Source of the DNA: Caballeronia sordidicola
Lineage (GTDB): Bacteria; Pseudomonadota; Gammaproteobacteria; Burkholderiales; Burkholderiaceae
Length of the DNA: 64,000 nucleotides
Assembly (NCBI RefSeq): GCF_000729995.1
Contig: NZ_JNFG01000011.1
Location: 124,001 to 188,000, forward strand
Reading direction: 5' to 3'
In this document: positions 9,561 to 20,349 of the stretch, piece by piece
Position numbering within the stretch: the stretch's first letter is position 1
How the letters are laid out: the number at the start of each line of letters is the position of its first letter
Notes under the pieces: generated by a model
Told to the model about the DNA's origin: nothing
Databases searched by the model: none
The model's input: only the letters and a program-made list of their open reading frames with translations
Position numbers and translations under genes: made by a program

Positions 9561-11168
9561 ATGAGCCAGGCAATCGATATCAAGGTACCCGACATCGGCG
9601 ATTTCAAGGACGTGCCGGTGATCGAGATCTACGTCAATGTCGGGGACACCGTCAAGGCCGAAGACCCGCTGGTCTCGCTCGAGTCCGACAAGGCCACCAT
9701 GGACGTGCCCGCCCCGCGCGGCGGCGTGGTCAAGGCGATCGTCGCGAAGATCGGTGACACGGTCAGCGAAGGCAGCGTGATCATGCAGTTCGCCGACGAT
9801 GCTGCCGCGTCCCCCGCGGAGGCGGTCAAGCCCAGCGTCAGCGCGCCGCCTTCGCCGGTGAGCGCGCCCGCTGGACGGGCTGAGGTGCGCGTGCCCGACA
9901 TCGGCGACTTCAAGGACGTGCCGGTGATCGAGATCTACGTCAAGGTTGGAGACACCGTCAAAGCGGAAGATCCGCTCATCTCGCTCGAATCCGACAAGGC
10001 CACCATGGACGTGCCCGCGCCGCTCGGCGGCGTGGTCGAGGAGATACGCATCAAACTCGGCGATACGGTCAACGAGGGCAGCATCATCATGTCTCTCGTG
10101 ACGGATGCAGGCCCTGCCGCTACTGTTCCCGTAGCGGCCACAGCGCCGGCGGCGAGTCCGGCGGCGAGTCCGACATCCCCAGCCGCGACGGCGACGGGTA
10201 GCGGCATAGACGAAGCCCGCTTCGCCCTCGCCTACGCGAGTCCGGCAGTGCGCAAGGTGGCGCGCGAGCTCAGTGTCGATCTTGGTCAGGTCAAGGGCAC
10301 GGGCGATCACGGCCGCATCCTGCGTGAAGACGTGGAGGCTTTCGCCAAAGGCGGCGCATCCGCCGGCGCTTCCGGCACGGCAGCGAAAGGCTCGGCGGCG
10401 CCCGGTGCAGGTATTGGAGGCCTCGATCTGCTGCCTTGGCCGAAGGTAGACTTCGCGAAATTCGGTCCTGTCGAACGCCGCGAGTTGTCACGGATCAAGA
10501 AGATCTCGGCGGCCAACCTGCATCGCAACTGGGTCGTTATCCCGCATGTCACCACGCACGACGAGGCGGACATTACCGATCTCGAGCAATTCCGCGTGCA
10601 GATGAACAAGGAGCTGGAGAAATCGGGCGTCAAGCTCAGCATGCTGCCGTTCATGATGAAAGCGGCGGTCGCCACGCTCAAGGCGTTTCCCGAGTTCAAC
10701 TCAAGTCTCGAGAAAAGCGCCGACGGCGATGTGCTGATCCTCAAGCAGTACTACCACATCGGATTTGCAGCCGACACGCCCAACGGACTGATGGTGCCGG
10801 TGATCCGCGATGCCGATAAAAAGAGCGTGCCGGAGATCGCCCGTGAGATGGGGGAACTCGCCAAGCTGGCGCGCGACGGCAAGCTCAAACCCGAGCAGAT
10901 GCAAGGCGGCACGTTCACGATCAGTTCGCTGGGCGGGATCGGCGGCATCTACTTCACGCCCATCATCAACGCGCCCGAGGTGGCCATCATGGGCGTGTGC
11001 AAGAGCTACTGGAAACAGCACTCCGGCGACGGCAAGACCTGGACGTCGCGCCTGACGCTGCCGCTGTCGCTGTCCTGGGACCATCGCGTAATAGACGGCG
11101 CCGCCGCTGCGCGATTCAACGTCCATTTCGCCAAACTGCTCGCCGATCTGCGGCGCGTGCTCTTCTGA
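9561..11168 (+). CDS. aceF: Dihydrolipoamide acetyltransferase (PDH E2) with two lipoyl domains
   Basis: 535 residues. Two nearly identical lipoyl domains stand at the N-terminus, with lipoylated lysines Lys44 and Lys146, each in ESDKATMDVPAP. Alanine/proline-rich linkers follow, then a peripheral-subunit-binding domain near 226-262 (ASPAVRKVARELSVDL) and the catalytic domain ending in HRVIDGAAAARFN, with the active-site His near 508. The enzyme forms the PDH core and transfers acetyl to CoA. The two lipoyl repeats are also alike at DNA level (9,570-9,760 and 9,890-10,060), a likely site for recombination. It is tightly coupled to aceE and to lpd, 13 bp downstream. Confidence 0.96.
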   Translation: MSQAIDIKVPDIGDFKDVPVIEIYVNVGDTVKAEDPLVSLESDKATMDVPAPRGGVVKAIVAKIGDTVSEGSVIMQFADDAAASPAEAVKPSVSAPPSPVSAPAGRAEVRVPDIGDFKDVPVIEIYVKVGDTVKAEDPLISLESDKATMDVPAPLGGVVEEIRIKLGDTVNEGSIIMSLVTDAGPAATVPVAATAPAASPAASPTSPAATATGSGIDEARFALAYASPAVRKVARELSVDLGQVKGTGDHGRILREDVEAFAKGGASAGASGTAAKGSAAPGAGIGGLDLLPWPKVDFAKFGPVERRELSRIKKISAANLHRNWVVIPHVTTHDEADITDLEQFRVQMNKELEKSGVKLSMLPFMMKAAVATLKAFPEFNSSLEKSADGDVLILKQYYHIGFAADTPNGLMVPVIRDADKKSVPEIAREMGELAKLARDGKLKPEQMQGGTFTISSLGGIGGIYFTPIINAPEVAIMGVCKSYWKQHSGDGKTWTSRLTLPLSLSWDHRVIDGAAAARFNVHFAKLLADLRRVLF

Positions 11169-11181
11169 GGAATGTGTCGCA

Positions 11182-12939
11182 ATGGCCAATCTTGTGGACG
11201 TGAAAGTGCCCGATATCGGCGACTTCAAGGATGTCGCCGTGATCGAGGTGATGGTCAAGGTCGGTGAGGTAATCGCCGTCGACACCGGTTTGATCATGGT
11301 CGAGTCCGACAAAGCCTCCATGGAGATTCCATCGAGTCAGGCTGGCTTGGTCAAGGAGATCAAGGTCAAGGTCAACGATCAGGTTAGCGAAGGCTCGGTG
11401 ATTTTGGTGATTGAGGCTAGTGAGGCCGCCAAGGCCGCTGCTGCTCCACCGGCGCAGCCCGCGGTCGCGGCACCGCCATCCGCCCCTACCCCTGCACCGG
11501 TGGCCGCAAGCTACGGCGGCAAAGCCGATGTCGAATGCGAGGTGCTGGTGTTAGGAGCAGGCCCAGGCGGCTACTCTGCTGCCTTCCGAAGCGCCGACCT
11601 CGGGATGAAGACCGTGTTGGTCGAGCGCTATCCCACCCTGGGCGGCGTGTGCCTGAACGTGGGTTGCATCCCGTCGAAGGCGTTGTTGCATACCGCGTCG
11701 GTGATCGACGAGGTGAAACACCTTCCCGACCACGGCGTGCGCTACGGGCCGCCCGAGATCGATCTCGACAAGCTGCGTGCGTTCAAGGACGGCGTGGTCG
11801 GCAAGCTTACCGGCGGCCTCGCCGGCATGGCCCGCGCCCGCAAGGTCGAGGTCGTTACGGGCGTCGGCAGCTTTGTCGATGCACATCACATTGAGGTTGC
11901 GACAGCGGACGGCGGTAAGCGTGTCGTGAAGTTCGCCAAGGCGATCATCGCTGCGGGTTCGCAGGCGGTGAAGCTGCCCTTCATGCCCGAAGACGAGCGT
12001 GTTGTCGACTCGACCGGCGCGCTGAAACTGAAGTCCATCCCCAAGCGGATGCTGGTGGTGGGCGGCGGCATCATCGGGCTGGAAATGGCGACGGTCTACT
12101 CGACGCTCGGCACGCGCATCGATGTGGTCGAGATGCTCGACGGCCTGATGCAAGGCGCCGACCGCGACCTCGTCAAGGTGTGGGACAAGATGAACGCCCA
12201 TCGCTTTGATCACGTGATGCTGAAGACCCGGGCCGTGGGCGCGAAGGCGACGGACGCGGGTATCGAAGTCAGCTTCGAGGGGGAAAAGGCGCATGCTGAG
12301 CCGCAGGTCTACGACCTCGTGCTGGTCGCAGTCGGCCGCAGCCCGAACGGCAAGAGAATCGATGCCGACAAGGCCGGCGTGGCAGTCACGGAGCGCGGTT
12401 TCATCAACGTCGACAAGCAGATGCGCACCAATGTGCCGCACATCTTCGCGATCGGCGACGTTGTCGGTGAGCCGATGCTTGCGCACAAGGCGGTGCACGA
12501 AGCGCATGTAGCGGCCGAGGTCGCGCATGGCGAGCCTTCCTTCTTCGACGCACGCCAGATCCCTTCGGTGGCCTATACCGACCCCGAGGTGGCATGGGCC
12601 GGCAAGACCGAGGAGCAGTGCAAGGCCGAGGGAATCAAGATCGGCCGCGCGGTGTTCCCGTGGGCCGCCTCGGGACGTGCAATTGCCAACGGCCGCGACG
12701 AGGGTTTCACCAAGCTTATCTTCGACGAAGCCACGCATCGCGTGATCGGCGGAGGGATTGTCGGCACCCATGCCGGCGACTTGATCAGCGAGGTGTGCCT
12801 GGCAATCGAGATGGGCTGTGAACCTGCCGACATCGGCAAGACAATTCATCCGCACCCAACGCTGGGCGAGTCGATCGGCATGGCCGCTGAAGTCTTCGAA
12901 GGTCACTGCACCGACCTGCCGCCGCAGAAAAAGAAATAG
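11182..12939 (+). CDS. lpdA: Dihydrolipoamide dehydrogenase (PDH E3) with N-terminal lipoyl domain
   Basis: 585 residues, about 110 longer than a plain E3 because it begins with its own lipoyl domain (Lys44 in ESDKASMEIP) and an Ala/Pro linker to about residue 115. The flavoprotein part follows: FAD-binding LVLGAGPGGYSAAFR, redox disulfide Cys157/Cys162 in GGVCLNVGCIPSK, NAD-binding VVGGGIIGLEMA, and the C-terminal HPHPTLGES base. It reoxidises the dihydrolipoyl groups of AceF. Lipoyl-E3 fusions of this kind occur in Burkholderiales and Neisseria PDH operons. It is the third gene of the aceE-aceF-lpd operon. Confidence 0.95.
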   Translation: MANLVDVKVPDIGDFKDVAVIEVMVKVGEVIAVDTGLIMVESDKASMEIPSSQAGLVKEIKVKVNDQVSEGSVILVIEASEAAKAAAAPPAQPAVAAPPSAPTPAPVAASYGGKADVECEVLVLGAGPGGYSAAFRSADLGMKTVLVERYPTLGGVCLNVGCIPSKALLHTASVIDEVKHLPDHGVRYGPPEIDLDKLRAFKDGVVGKLTGGLAGMARARKVEVVTGVGSFVDAHHIEVATADGGKRVVKFAKAIIAAGSQAVKLPFMPEDERVVDSTGALKLKSIPKRMLVVGGGIIGLEMATVYSTLGTRIDVVEMLDGLMQGADRDLVKVWDKMNAHRFDHVMLKTRAVGAKATDAGIEVSFEGEKAHAEPQVYDLVLVAVGRSPNGKRIDADKAGVAVTERGFINVDKQMRTNVPHIFAIGDVVGEPMLAHKAVHEAHVAAEVAHGEPSFFDARQIPSVAYTDPEVAWAGKTEEQCKAEGIKIGRAVFPWAASGRAIANGRDEGFTKLIFDEATHRVIGGGIVGTHAGDLISEVCLAIEMGCEPADIGKTIHPHPTLGESIGMAAEVFEGHCTDLPPQKKK

Positions 12940-12992
12940 ACGCGCCTTCGCTCCACCACGCTGCCCCAACAAACTCCTGGAGACAAGACACC

Positions 12993-15275
12993 ATGACGGA
13001 CTCCCTGCGCGAAGCAGCGCTCGACTATCACCGCTACCCGACACCGGGCAAGATTTCTGTCACGCCGACCAAGGCCATGGCCACCCAGCGCGACCTGGGT
13101 CTTGCCTATTCGCCGGGCGTGGCTGAAGCGTGTCTTGCCATCGTCGAGGATCCGCGTGAGGCGGGCAACCTGACCGCGCGCAACAACCTGGTCGCCGTGG
13201 TGACCAACGGCACCGCGGTGCTGGGTCTCGGCAACATAGGCGCGCTCGCGGGCAAGCCGGTGATGGAAGGCAAGGCGTGCCTCTTCAAGAAGTTCGCCGG
13301 CATCGACGTATTCGACATCGAACTCGACGAGGCCGACCCCGACAAGCTGATCGACACCATCGCGCGCATGGAGCCGACCTTCGGCGGCATCAACCTGGAG
13401 GACATCAAGGCACCCGAATGTTTCTACATCGAGAAGAAGCTGCGCGAGCGCATGAAGATCCCGGTCTTCCACGATGACCAGCATGGCACCGCGATCGTAG
13501 CCGCCGCGGCCATCCTGAATGCGCTCCGCCTGGTCGGCAAGGACATCTCAGAGGTCACGCTGGTGGCCTCGGGCGCGGGCGCTGCAGCGCTTGCGTGCCT
13601 GGACCTGATCGTCAGCCTCGGGCTGCCCATGCACAAGATCTTCGTGTCCGACAGCAACGGTGTCGTCTACGTTGGCCGCAAGGAGCAGATGGATCCCAAC
13701 AAGGCGCGCTATGCGCAGGACACGCCGGCGCGCAAGCTCGGCGAGATCATCGAAGGAGCCGACATCTTCCTGGGCCTGTCGGCCGGCGGCGTGCTCACGG
13801 CCGACATGGTCAAGCTCATGGCGCGCGCGCCGATCATCCTGGCGATGGCCAACCCGAACCCGGAGATCATGCCCGAAGATGCGCTCGCAGTGCGCCCCGA
13901 CGCAGTCATCGGCACGGGCCGCTCCGACTATCCGAACCAGGTTAACAACGTCTTGTGTTTCCCGTTCATCTTCCGTGGCGCGCTTGATGTCGGCGCCACC
14001 ACGATCAACGAAGCGATGAAACTGGCGACCGTGCGCGCGATCGCCGAGCTGGCGCACGCTGAGATCCCGGAAGTGGTGGCGCAAGCTTATGGCGCGGCCG
14101 GCCTGCGCTTCGGCGCGCAATACCTGATTCCGAAGCCGTTCGATCCGCGCCTGATCGAAGTAGTGGCGCCGGCGGTTGCACAAGCGGCAATGGACAGCGG
14201 CGTCGCCACACGACCTATTGAAGACATGACGGCCTACCGGCAGCGCCTGGGCCAGTTTGTCTACCATTCCGGCAACGCGATGCAGCCGGTGTTCGCCGCC
14301 GCCAAGCTCAACGCGAAGCGCGTGCTCTTCGCGGAGGGCGAGGACGAACGCGTGCTGCGCGCCGCACAGGTAGCAGTCGACGAAGGGATCGCCCGGCCGC
14401 TGCTCGTGGGCCGCCCAGCGACGCTCGCCGAGCGCATCGAGCAATACGGCCTGCGCCTGCGCTCCGGAGTCGACTACGAGTGTGTCGACCCGCTCGACCC
14501 TGAGATCTATGGTGACGCGGCCGAGGCTTACTACCAGCTCGCGCGCCGCCGCGGCGTATCGCGCGTGCAGGCTCAGGCCGAGATGCGCAGCCGCGGCACG
14601 CTGCTTGGCGCAATGATGCTGCGCGAGGGCCGCGCCGACGCCATGCTGTGCGGCACTGTCGGACGTTACCAGGATCACCTTGCCCATGTGCGCGATGTCA
14701 TCGGGCTCAAGCATGGCAGCCAGACCTTCGCGGCCATGCAGATGCTGATGCTCCCGGGTCGCCAGCTCTTCATCTGCGATACCCATGTCAATCACGATCC
14801 GAGCGCCGCGCAGCTTGCCGAAATCACGCTGCTCGCCGCCGAGGAGGTGCGCCGCTTCGGCATCACGCCGAGCGTGGCGCTGCTGTCGCATTCGAGCTTC
14901 GGCAGTTCGGACGCCCAAAGCGCGGTCAAGATGCGCGAAGCGCTGGCGCTGGTCAAGGCGCTCGATCCGCAGCTCGCGGTGGATGGCGAGATGCGAGGCG
15001 ACGCGGCGTTGTCGCGCAGCATCCTCGAACACGAGTTTCCGGATTCGAGCCTGAGCGAAGAAGCGAACGTGCTGGTCATGCCCAACGTCGACGCGGCCAA
15101 CATCTCCTACAACCTGCTGCGGCTCGCGGCAGGCGGCGGCATCACCGTGGGCGGCATCCTGCTCGGCGCAGCGCAGCCGGTGCATATCCTCACGCCGTCA
15201 TCGACCGTGCGCCGCATCGTCAACATGACCGCGCTCGCAACTGTCGATGCCGGCTCGCAACGGAGCGCCGAATGA
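12993..15275 (+). CDS. maeB: NADP-type malic enzyme with C-terminal phosphotransacetylase-like domain
   Basis: 760 residues, the normal size of the MaeB class. Residues 1 to about 430 are the malic enzyme, with [26 protein letters not shown] and the dinucleotide-binding [15 protein letters not shown]. Residues about 430-760 resemble phosphate acetyltransferase ([30 protein letters not shown]), a domain thought to be regulatory in this class. It makes pyruvate, CO2 and reduced nucleotide from malate. Lying 53 bp after lpd and before dctA, it joins the dicarboxylate carrier to PDH, and its NADPH would serve PhaB. The start at 12,993 follows CTGGAGAC. Confidence 0.95.
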   Translation: MTDSLREAALDYHRYPTPGKISVTPTKAMATQRDLGLAYSPGVAEACLAIVEDPREAGNLTARNNLVAVVTNGTAVLGLGNIGALAGKPVMEGKACLFKKFAGIDVFDIELDEADPDKLIDTIARMEPTFGGINLEDIKAPECFYIEKKLRERMKIPVFHDDQHGTAIVAAAAILNALRLVGKDISEVTLVASGAGAAALACLDLIVSLGLPMHKIFVSDSNGVVYVGRKEQMDPNKARYAQDTPARKLGEIIEGADIFLGLSAGGVLTADMVKLMARAPIILAMANPNPEIMPEDALAVRPDAVIGTGRSDYPNQVNNVLCFPFIFRGALDVGATTINEAMKLATVRAIAELAHAEIPEVVAQAYGAAGLRFGAQYLIPKPFDPRLIEVVAPAVAQAAMDSGVATRPIEDMTAYRQRLGQFVYHSGNAMQPVFAAAKLNAKRVLFAEGEDERVLRAAQVAVDEGIARPLLVGRPATLAERIEQYGLRLRSGVDYECVDPLDPEIYGDAAEAYYQLARRRGVSRVQAQAEMRSRGTLLGAMMLREGRADAMLCGTVGRYQDHLAHVRDVIGLKHGSQTFAAMQMLMLPGRQLFICDTHVNHDPSAAQLAEITLLAAEEVRRFGITPSVALLSHSSFGSSDAQSAVKMREALALVKALDPQLAVDGEMRGDAALSRSILEHEFPDSSLSEEANVLVMPNVDAANISYNLLRLAAGGGITVGGILLGAAQPVHILTPSSTVRRIVNMTALATVDAGSQRSAE

Positions 15276-15384
15276 TCACCACAGACAAGACCGCGCCCAG
15301 TCCCATCGACACTTAGAGCGGCAGGCGCGAGCCGCGGGCATGTGAACGCCTGGACCACCCCACAAGCATGGACGGAGACACCCC

Positions 15385-16728
15385 ATGGACCACGATCCCA
15401 AAAGCCGGCCGCTCTACAAGTCGCTGTATTTCCAGGTCATCACGGCGATCCTCATTGGTGTGCTGGTGGGCCATTTCTTCCCGCACACCGGCACCGCGAT
15501 GAAACCATTCGGCGATGGTTTCATCAGGCTGATCAAGATGATCATCGCACCGATCATCTTCTGCACTGTCGTGGTCGGCATAGCCGGCATGGAGGACATG
15601 AAAAAGGTCGGCAAGACGGGCGGCCTGGCTTTGATGTACTTCGAGATTGTGAGTGCGATCGCGCTGGTGGTCGGGCTCGTGATCATCAACGTCTTGCGGC
15701 CCGGCGCGGGCATGAACATCGATGCAGGTTCGCTCGACCCCAAGGCCATCGCCGCCTACACCGCGCCCGGCAAGATGCAGGGCACGGTCGATTTCTTCTT
15801 CAACATCATTCCCAGCACGGTCGTGGACGCCTTCGCCAAAGGCGAGATCCTGCAAGTCCTGCTCTTCTCCGTGATGTTCGGCTTCGCGCTGCATAAGTTC
15901 GGCGGCCGCGGCACCTTGATATTCGACATCATCGAGAAGGGCTCGCATGTGCTGTTCGCGATCGTCGGCATGATCATGCGGGTCGCCCCAATTGGCGCGT
16001 TCGGCGCGATGGCCTTCACCATCGGCGAGTACGGGCTGGGTTCGCTGCTCTCGCTCGGCAAGCTGATGGCGACGTTCTATGCCACTTGCCTCTTCTTCAT
16101 CTTCGTCGTCCTTGGGACCATCGCCAGGCTGCACGGTTTCTCGATCTGGAAGTTCGTCCGCTACATCAAGGAAGAACTGCTGATCGTGTTCGGCACCAGT
16201 TCGTCGGAAGCGGCGTTGCCGCGCATGATGGTCAAGATGGAAAACCTCGGGGTGCGCAAGTCGGTGGTCGGCCTGGTGATCCCCACCGGCTACTCGTTCA
16301 ACCTGGACGGCACCTCGATCTACCTCACGATGGCCGCCGTGTTCATCGCCCAGGCGACCAACACGCCGATGACGCTGGTGCAGCAGATCACGCTGCTGGG
16401 TGTCCTGATGCTTACCTCCAAAGGCGCAGCGGGGGTGACCGGCAGCGGTTTCATCGTGCTGGCGGCTACGCTCTCGGCCGTGGGCGGCGTGCCGGTCGCG
16501 GGGCTGGCGCTGATCCTGGGCATCGATCGCTTCATGTCCGAGGCGCGCGCGCTGACGAACCTGATCGGCAACGGGGTGGCGACCGTGGTGGTCGGGAAGT
16601 GGCTCGGCGACCTGGATGTCGATCGGCTGCATCAACAGCTGAACAACAAATCCGGGGATGCAACCGACGAGCCCGAAGCGGTACTCGACGCTGTCGAAGA
16701 ACACATGCCGGTGGCCTCGAAACACTAA
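15385..16728 (+). CDS. dctA: C4-dicarboxylate/H+ symporter
   Basis: 447 residues with the complete DctA (DAACS family) pattern: [20 protein letters not shown] at the first helix, [20 protein letters not shown], the serine-rich re-entrant loop [13 protein letters not shown], and the substrate-site segment [20 protein letters not shown]. It imports succinate, fumarate and malate across the inner membrane. The start follows ACGGAGACACCCC. It is 109 bp after maeB, whose substrate it brings in, and the cognate DctB/DctD regulators are encoded about 6 kb downstream. I see no sigma-54 site in the short gap before it, so it may depend on read-through from upstream. Confidence 0.95.
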   Translation: MDHDPKSRPLYKSLYFQVITAILIGVLVGHFFPHTGTAMKPFGDGFIRLIKMIIAPIIFCTVVVGIAGMEDMKKVGKTGGLALMYFEIVSAIALVVGLVIINVLRPGAGMNIDAGSLDPKAIAAYTAPGKMQGTVDFFFNIIPSTVVDAFAKGEILQVLLFSVMFGFALHKFGGRGTLIFDIIEKGSHVLFAIVGMIMRVAPIGAFGAMAFTIGEYGLGSLLSLGKLMATFYATCLFFIFVVLGTIARLHGFSIWKFVRYIKEELLIVFGTSSSEAALPRMMVKMENLGVRKSVVGLVIPTGYSFNLDGTSIYLTMAAVFIAQATNTPMTLVQQITLLGVLMLTSKGAAGVTGSGFIVLAATLSAVGGVPVAGLALILGIDRFMSEARALTNLIGNGVATVVVGKWLGDLDVDRLHQQLNNKSGDATDEPEAVLDAVEEHMPVASKH

Positions 16729-16775
16729 GTAGCTAACCTAAGCATTCGACGCGAACACCGGACCGGGACACAACC

Positions 16776-18110
16776 ATGAACACCGCAACGGATCACCCGC
16801 GCCACCGCATCGTGATTGTCGGCGGCGGTGCGGGCGGGCTCGAACTGGCGACCCGGCTGGGCAACACGCTCGGCCGGCGCAGGCAGGCCGAGATCACGCT
16901 GATCGAAAAGAAGCGCACCCACGTCTGGAAACCCAAGCTGCATGAGATCGCCGCCGGCAGCATGGACATGAGCGCTCATGAGGTGGGCTATCTCGCGCAG
17001 TCGCATTGGCATCACTTCCGCTATCGCGTAGGCGAGATGACGGGTCTTGATCGGGAACGGCGCGAAGTGCTGGTGGCGGCGCATGTCGACGACGAGGGTC
17101 TGCTGGTCACGCCACAGCGCGCATTCGGTTACGACACGCTGGTCATGGCGGTGGGCAGCCAGAGCAACGACTTCGGCACGCCGGGCGTGCGCGAATACGC
17201 GATGCGGCTGGAGTCCTCCGTCGACGCGCTGCGCTTCCATTCGCGCATGGTCAATGCCTGTATCCGCGCGCATGCGCAGACCACGCCGCTGAGGCCCGAA
17301 CAGTTGCAGGTGGTGATCATTGGTGCGGGAGCCACGGGCGTCGAGCTGGCGGCCGAACTGCATCGCACTACGCGTGAAGTGGTGGCCTTCGGGCTGGATC
17401 GCGTCGATCCCAACAAGGACATCCGGGTAACGGTCGTCGAGGCCGCGCCGCGTGTACTGCCTGCTTTGCCGCCGCGTTTGTCGCAAGCGACCGAGATCCT
17501 GCTGGGCAAGCTTGGCGTGGAGGTACGCATAAATGCTAAGGTTGCCGAAGTATTATCAGACGGCGTGCGCCTGGCCGACGGCCAATTCCTGCCGGCCGAA
17601 CTCGTGGTCTGGGCAGCCGGCGTCAAGGCGCCGGACTTCCTGAAAGACATGGCCGGCCTCGAGACGAATCGGGTCAACCAGTTGGTGGTGAGGCCCACAT
17701 TGCAGGCAACCCGCGACGACGACATCTTCGCTATCGGCGACTGCGCAGCCTGTGCGTGGCCGCAAGCCGGGGAAGGCATCCTCGTGCCGCCACGCGCTCA
17801 GGCTGCCCATCAGCAGGCTTCCCATTTGATGCAGCAGATCAGGCGGCGGATGGCGGGTAAACCGCTCAAGGACTACCTCTACCGGGATTTTGGCTCGCTG
17901 GTTTCGCTGGGCGAGTTCAGCACTGTCGGCAACATGATGGGCGGATTGATCGGCGGCAACCTGATGATCGAAGGCCTGTTCGCACGCGCGATGTACCTGT
18001 CGCTCTACAAGATGCATGAACTGGCCTTGCACGGTTTCCCCAAGGTGGCGCTCGACACCTTGGCACGCCTGATCGTGCGGCGCACCGAGCCTCACGTGAA
18101 GCTGCATTGA
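16776..18110 (+). CDS. ndh: Type II NADH:quinone dehydrogenase (NDH-2)
   Basis: 444 residues with two Rossmann motifs: FAD-binding IVIVGGGAGGLELATRLGN near residue 10 and NAD-binding VVIIGAGATGVELAAEL near 180. KTHVWKP-type flavin contacts are present (KKRTHVWKPKLHEIAAGS), with AIGDCAACAW near 325. The C-terminus has the amphipathic membrane-anchoring region of NDH-2. It oxidises NADH without pumping protons. In this block it would discharge NADH made by PDH. A paralogue of similar length lies at 52,442-53,800. It starts 47 bp after dctA. Confidence 0.9.
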   Translation: MNTATDHPRHRIVIVGGGAGGLELATRLGNTLGRRRQAEITLIEKKRTHVWKPKLHEIAAGSMDMSAHEVGYLAQSHWHHFRYRVGEMTGLDRERREVLVAAHVDDEGLLVTPQRAFGYDTLVMAVGSQSNDFGTPGVREYAMRLESSVDALRFHSRMVNACIRAHAQTTPLRPEQLQVVIIGAGATGVELAAELHRTTREVVAFGLDRVDPNKDIRVTVVEAAPRVLPALPPRLSQATEILLGKLGVEVRINAKVAEVLSDGVRLADGQFLPAELVVWAAGVKAPDFLKDMAGLETNRVNQLVVRPTLQATRDDDIFAIGDCAACAWPQAGEGILVPPRAQAAHQQASHLMQQIRRRMAGKPLKDYLYRDFGSLVSLGEFSTVGNMMGGLIGGNLMIEGLFARAMYLSLYKMHELALHGFPKVALDTLARLIVRRTEPHVKLH

Positions 18111-18216
18111 CGTCGGAGCCCCGCTTGCAAACATGGCCACGACATACGCCAGCGCAAAGACGTTGTGTAGCCGCCCATTTTTTGGTTTTTGCATCATCCA
18201 CTGAGAAGGAGTGAAC

Positions 18217-19398
18217 ATGTCCGATATCGTCATCGTCGCCGCCGCCCGCACCGCCGTGGGCAAGTTCGGCGGCACGCTCGCCAAGACCTCCGCGGTCGAT
18301 CTTGGCGCCCATGTCGTCAAGGGCCTGCTGGCGCAAGCGGGCGTGCCCGCCGACGCGGTCAGCGAAGTCATCATGGGCCAGGTGTTGACCGCTGGTGCAG
18401 GACAGAACCCGGCGCGCCAGACCGTCATCAAGGCCGGGTTGCCGCAAAGCGTTCCGGGGATGACCATCAACAAGGTGTGCGGTTCGGGCCTCAAGGCCGT
18501 CATGCTCGCGGCGCAAGCGGTCAAGTGCGGCGATGCCGAAATCGTCGTCGCTGGTGGTCAGGAAAACATGAGCGCGGCGCCCCACGTGCTGCCCGGTTCA
18601 CGCGATGGCTTTCGCATGGGCGACGCGAAGCTGATCGACAGCATGATCGTCGACGGCCTGTGGGACGTCTTTAACCAGTACCACATGGGCATCACGGCCG
18701 AGAACGTCGCGAAGCAGTACGGCATCACGCGCGACCTGCAGGATGCGCTCGCGCTCGCCTCGCAGCAAAAGGCCGCCGCGGCGCAGGACGCCGGCCGGTT
18801 CGCCGACGAGATCCTGCCGTTTTCCATCGCGCAGAAGAAAGGCGAACCGATCGTCTTTTCCGCCGACGAGTTCGTCAACCGCAAGACAAGTGCCGACGTG
18901 CTGGCCGGTTTGCGTCCGGCCTTCGACAAAACGGGAAGTGTGACAGCGGGCAATGCATCGGGGCTCAACGACGGCGCTGCCGCCGTGCTGGTGATGAGCG
19001 CACAGCGCGCCGCGGCGCTTGGCCTGCGTCCACTGGCTGTGATCCGCGGGTATGCGTCGGCGGGACTGGACCCGACCATCATGGGCATGGGTCCGGTGCC
19101 GGCCTCGCGATTGTGCCTGCAACGCGCAGGCTGGTCAGCGCAAGACCTGGACCTAATGGAGATCAACGAAGCCTTCGCCGCGCAGGCCTGCGCGGTGAAC
19201 AAGGAAATGGACTGGGACACGAGCAAGATCAACGTCAACGGCGGCGCCATTGCCATCGGTCATCCGATCGGCGCGTCCGGCTGCCGGATCCTCGTGACAC
19301 TGCTGCATGAAATGAAGCGCCGCGGCGCGAACAAGGGGCTGGCGTCGCTGTGCATCGGCGGCGGCATGGGCGTGGCGCTGGCCGTCGAACGTGCATGA
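18217..19398 (+). CDS. phaA: Acetyl-CoA acetyltransferase (beta-ketothiolase)
   Basis: 393 residues from ATG 18217, preceded by GAGAAGGAG; the GTG six bases earlier lies too close to that site. The thiolase residues are Cys88 (NKVCGSGLKAV), His349 (AIGHPIGASG) and Cys379 (SLCIGGGMG), at the same positions as in Cupriavidus PhaA. It condenses two acetyl-CoA to acetoacetyl-CoA, the first step of PHB synthesis. The 100 bp before it hold no recognisable -24/-12 pair with correct spacing. phaB follows after 65 bp. Confidence 0.96.
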   Translation: MSDIVIVAAARTAVGKFGGTLAKTSAVDLGAHVVKGLLAQAGVPADAVSEVIMGQVLTAGAGQNPARQTVIKAGLPQSVPGMTINKVCGSGLKAVMLAAQAVKCGDAEIVVAGGQENMSAAPHVLPGSRDGFRMGDAKLIDSMIVDGLWDVFNQYHMGITAENVAKQYGITRDLQDALALASQQKAAAAQDAGRFADEILPFSIAQKKGEPIVFSADEFVNRKTSADVLAGLRPAFDKTGSVTAGNASGLNDGAAAVLVMSAQRAAALGLRPLAVIRGYASAGLDPTIMGMGPVPASRLCLQRAGWSAQDLDLMEINEAFAAQACAVNKEMDWDTSKINVNGGAIAIGHPIGASGCRILVTLLHEMKRRGANKGLASLCIGGGMGVALAVERA

Positions 19399-19463
19399 AC
19401 GCGCGTGAATGGGCCTGACGTGCGTGAGCACAACTGAACGTAGCACCAACAAGGAGACGGAAC

Positions 19464-20210
19464 ATGACACAAGCACGCGTGGTACTGGTAACGGGAGGCA
19501 TGGGCGGCCTTGGCGAAACGATTTCCACCAAGATGGTCGATGCCGGCTACAAGGTGGCCGTGACCTACTCGCCCGGCAACAACCGTCACGGCGAATGGGT
19601 GGCGCAGATGAAGGAGAATGGCTATGACATTCTCGCCGTGCCCTGCGACGTGACCGACATCGACTCTTGCGCGAGCGCTGTCGCTCTCGTGCAGGACAAG
19701 CTTGGAGCCATCGACGTACTGGTCAACAATGCGGGCATCACACGCGACATGACTTTCAAGAAGATGGACAAGGTCAACTGGGACGCGGTGCTGCGTACCA
19801 ACCTCGACAGCCTGTTCAACATGACCAAGCAGGTCGCCGACGGCATGGTCGAGCGCAACTGGGGCCGCGTCATCAACGTGTCTTCCGTCAACGGTTCCAA
19901 AGGCGCATTCGGCCAGACCAATTACTCGGCAGCCAAGTCCGGGGTACACGGTTTCACGAAAGCACTAGCGCTCGAAGTGGCCCGGAAGGGAGTCACTGTC
20001 AACACCATCTCGCCGGGTTACATCGGCACGAAGATGGTCACGGCCATTCCGCAGGAAATACTAGACTCCAAGATCCTGCCGAACATCCCGGTCGGCCGGC
20101 TCGGCAAGCCCGAGGAAGTCGCCGGGCTGATCATTTACCTGGCCTCCGAGGAGGCCGCCTTCGTAACCGGCGCCAACATTGCCATCAACGGCGGTCAGCA
20201 TATGCAGTGA
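19464..20210 (+). CDS. phaB: Acetoacetyl-CoA reductase, NADPH-dependent
   Basis: 248 residues, a short-chain dehydrogenase. The cofactor motif is VTGGMGGLGETIS near residue 10, with NNAGITRDMTF near 90, Ser140/141 in NVSSVNGSKG, and the Tyr154-x3-Lys158 pair in NYSAAKSG. It reduces acetoacetyl-CoA to (R)-3-hydroxybutyryl-CoA, the monomer for PhaC. AAGGAG lies ahead of the ATG. It follows phaA directly but is separated from phaC by 470 bp carrying remains of cytochrome bd genes. Confidence 0.96.
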   Translation: MTQARVVLVTGGMGGLGETISTKMVDAGYKVAVTYSPGNNRHGEWVAQMKENGYDILAVPCDVTDIDSCASAVALVQDKLGAIDVLVNNAGITRDMTFKKMDKVNWDAVLRTNLDSLFNMTKQVADGMVERNWGRVINVSSVNGSKGAFGQTNYSAAKSGVHGFTKALALEVARKGVTVNTISPGYIGTKMVTAIPQEILDSKILPNIPVGRLGKPEEVAGLIIYLASEEAAFVTGANIAINGGQHMQ

Positions 20211-20349
20211 CACCTCCGCCCTCTCGGGGAGCACTTGGCTGCGGCTGCGGCCAACCGCCATGCGCGGCTGCCGCAGTGCGTACTCGCTTGGGGCCCTGGC
20301 GACACTAGCCCGGGCATCTCCACTGCCGGCTTCATCGATCGATCCGGCA

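Noticed and set aside
11551..13044. 497-codon open frame opposite lpdA
   Set aside because: Same kind of antisense shadow; no start signal or motif.
13548..15185. 545-codon open frame opposite maeB
   Set aside because: Antisense shadow of a gene with clear function on the other strand.
15313..16725. 470-codon open frame opposite dctA
   Set aside because: Exactly covers dctA in antisense; His/Asp-rich composition is that of a shadow.
18135..18155. TGGCC...CGC as a sigma-54 promoter before phaA
   Set aside because: The GG to GC spacing is off by one and the -12 element is poor.
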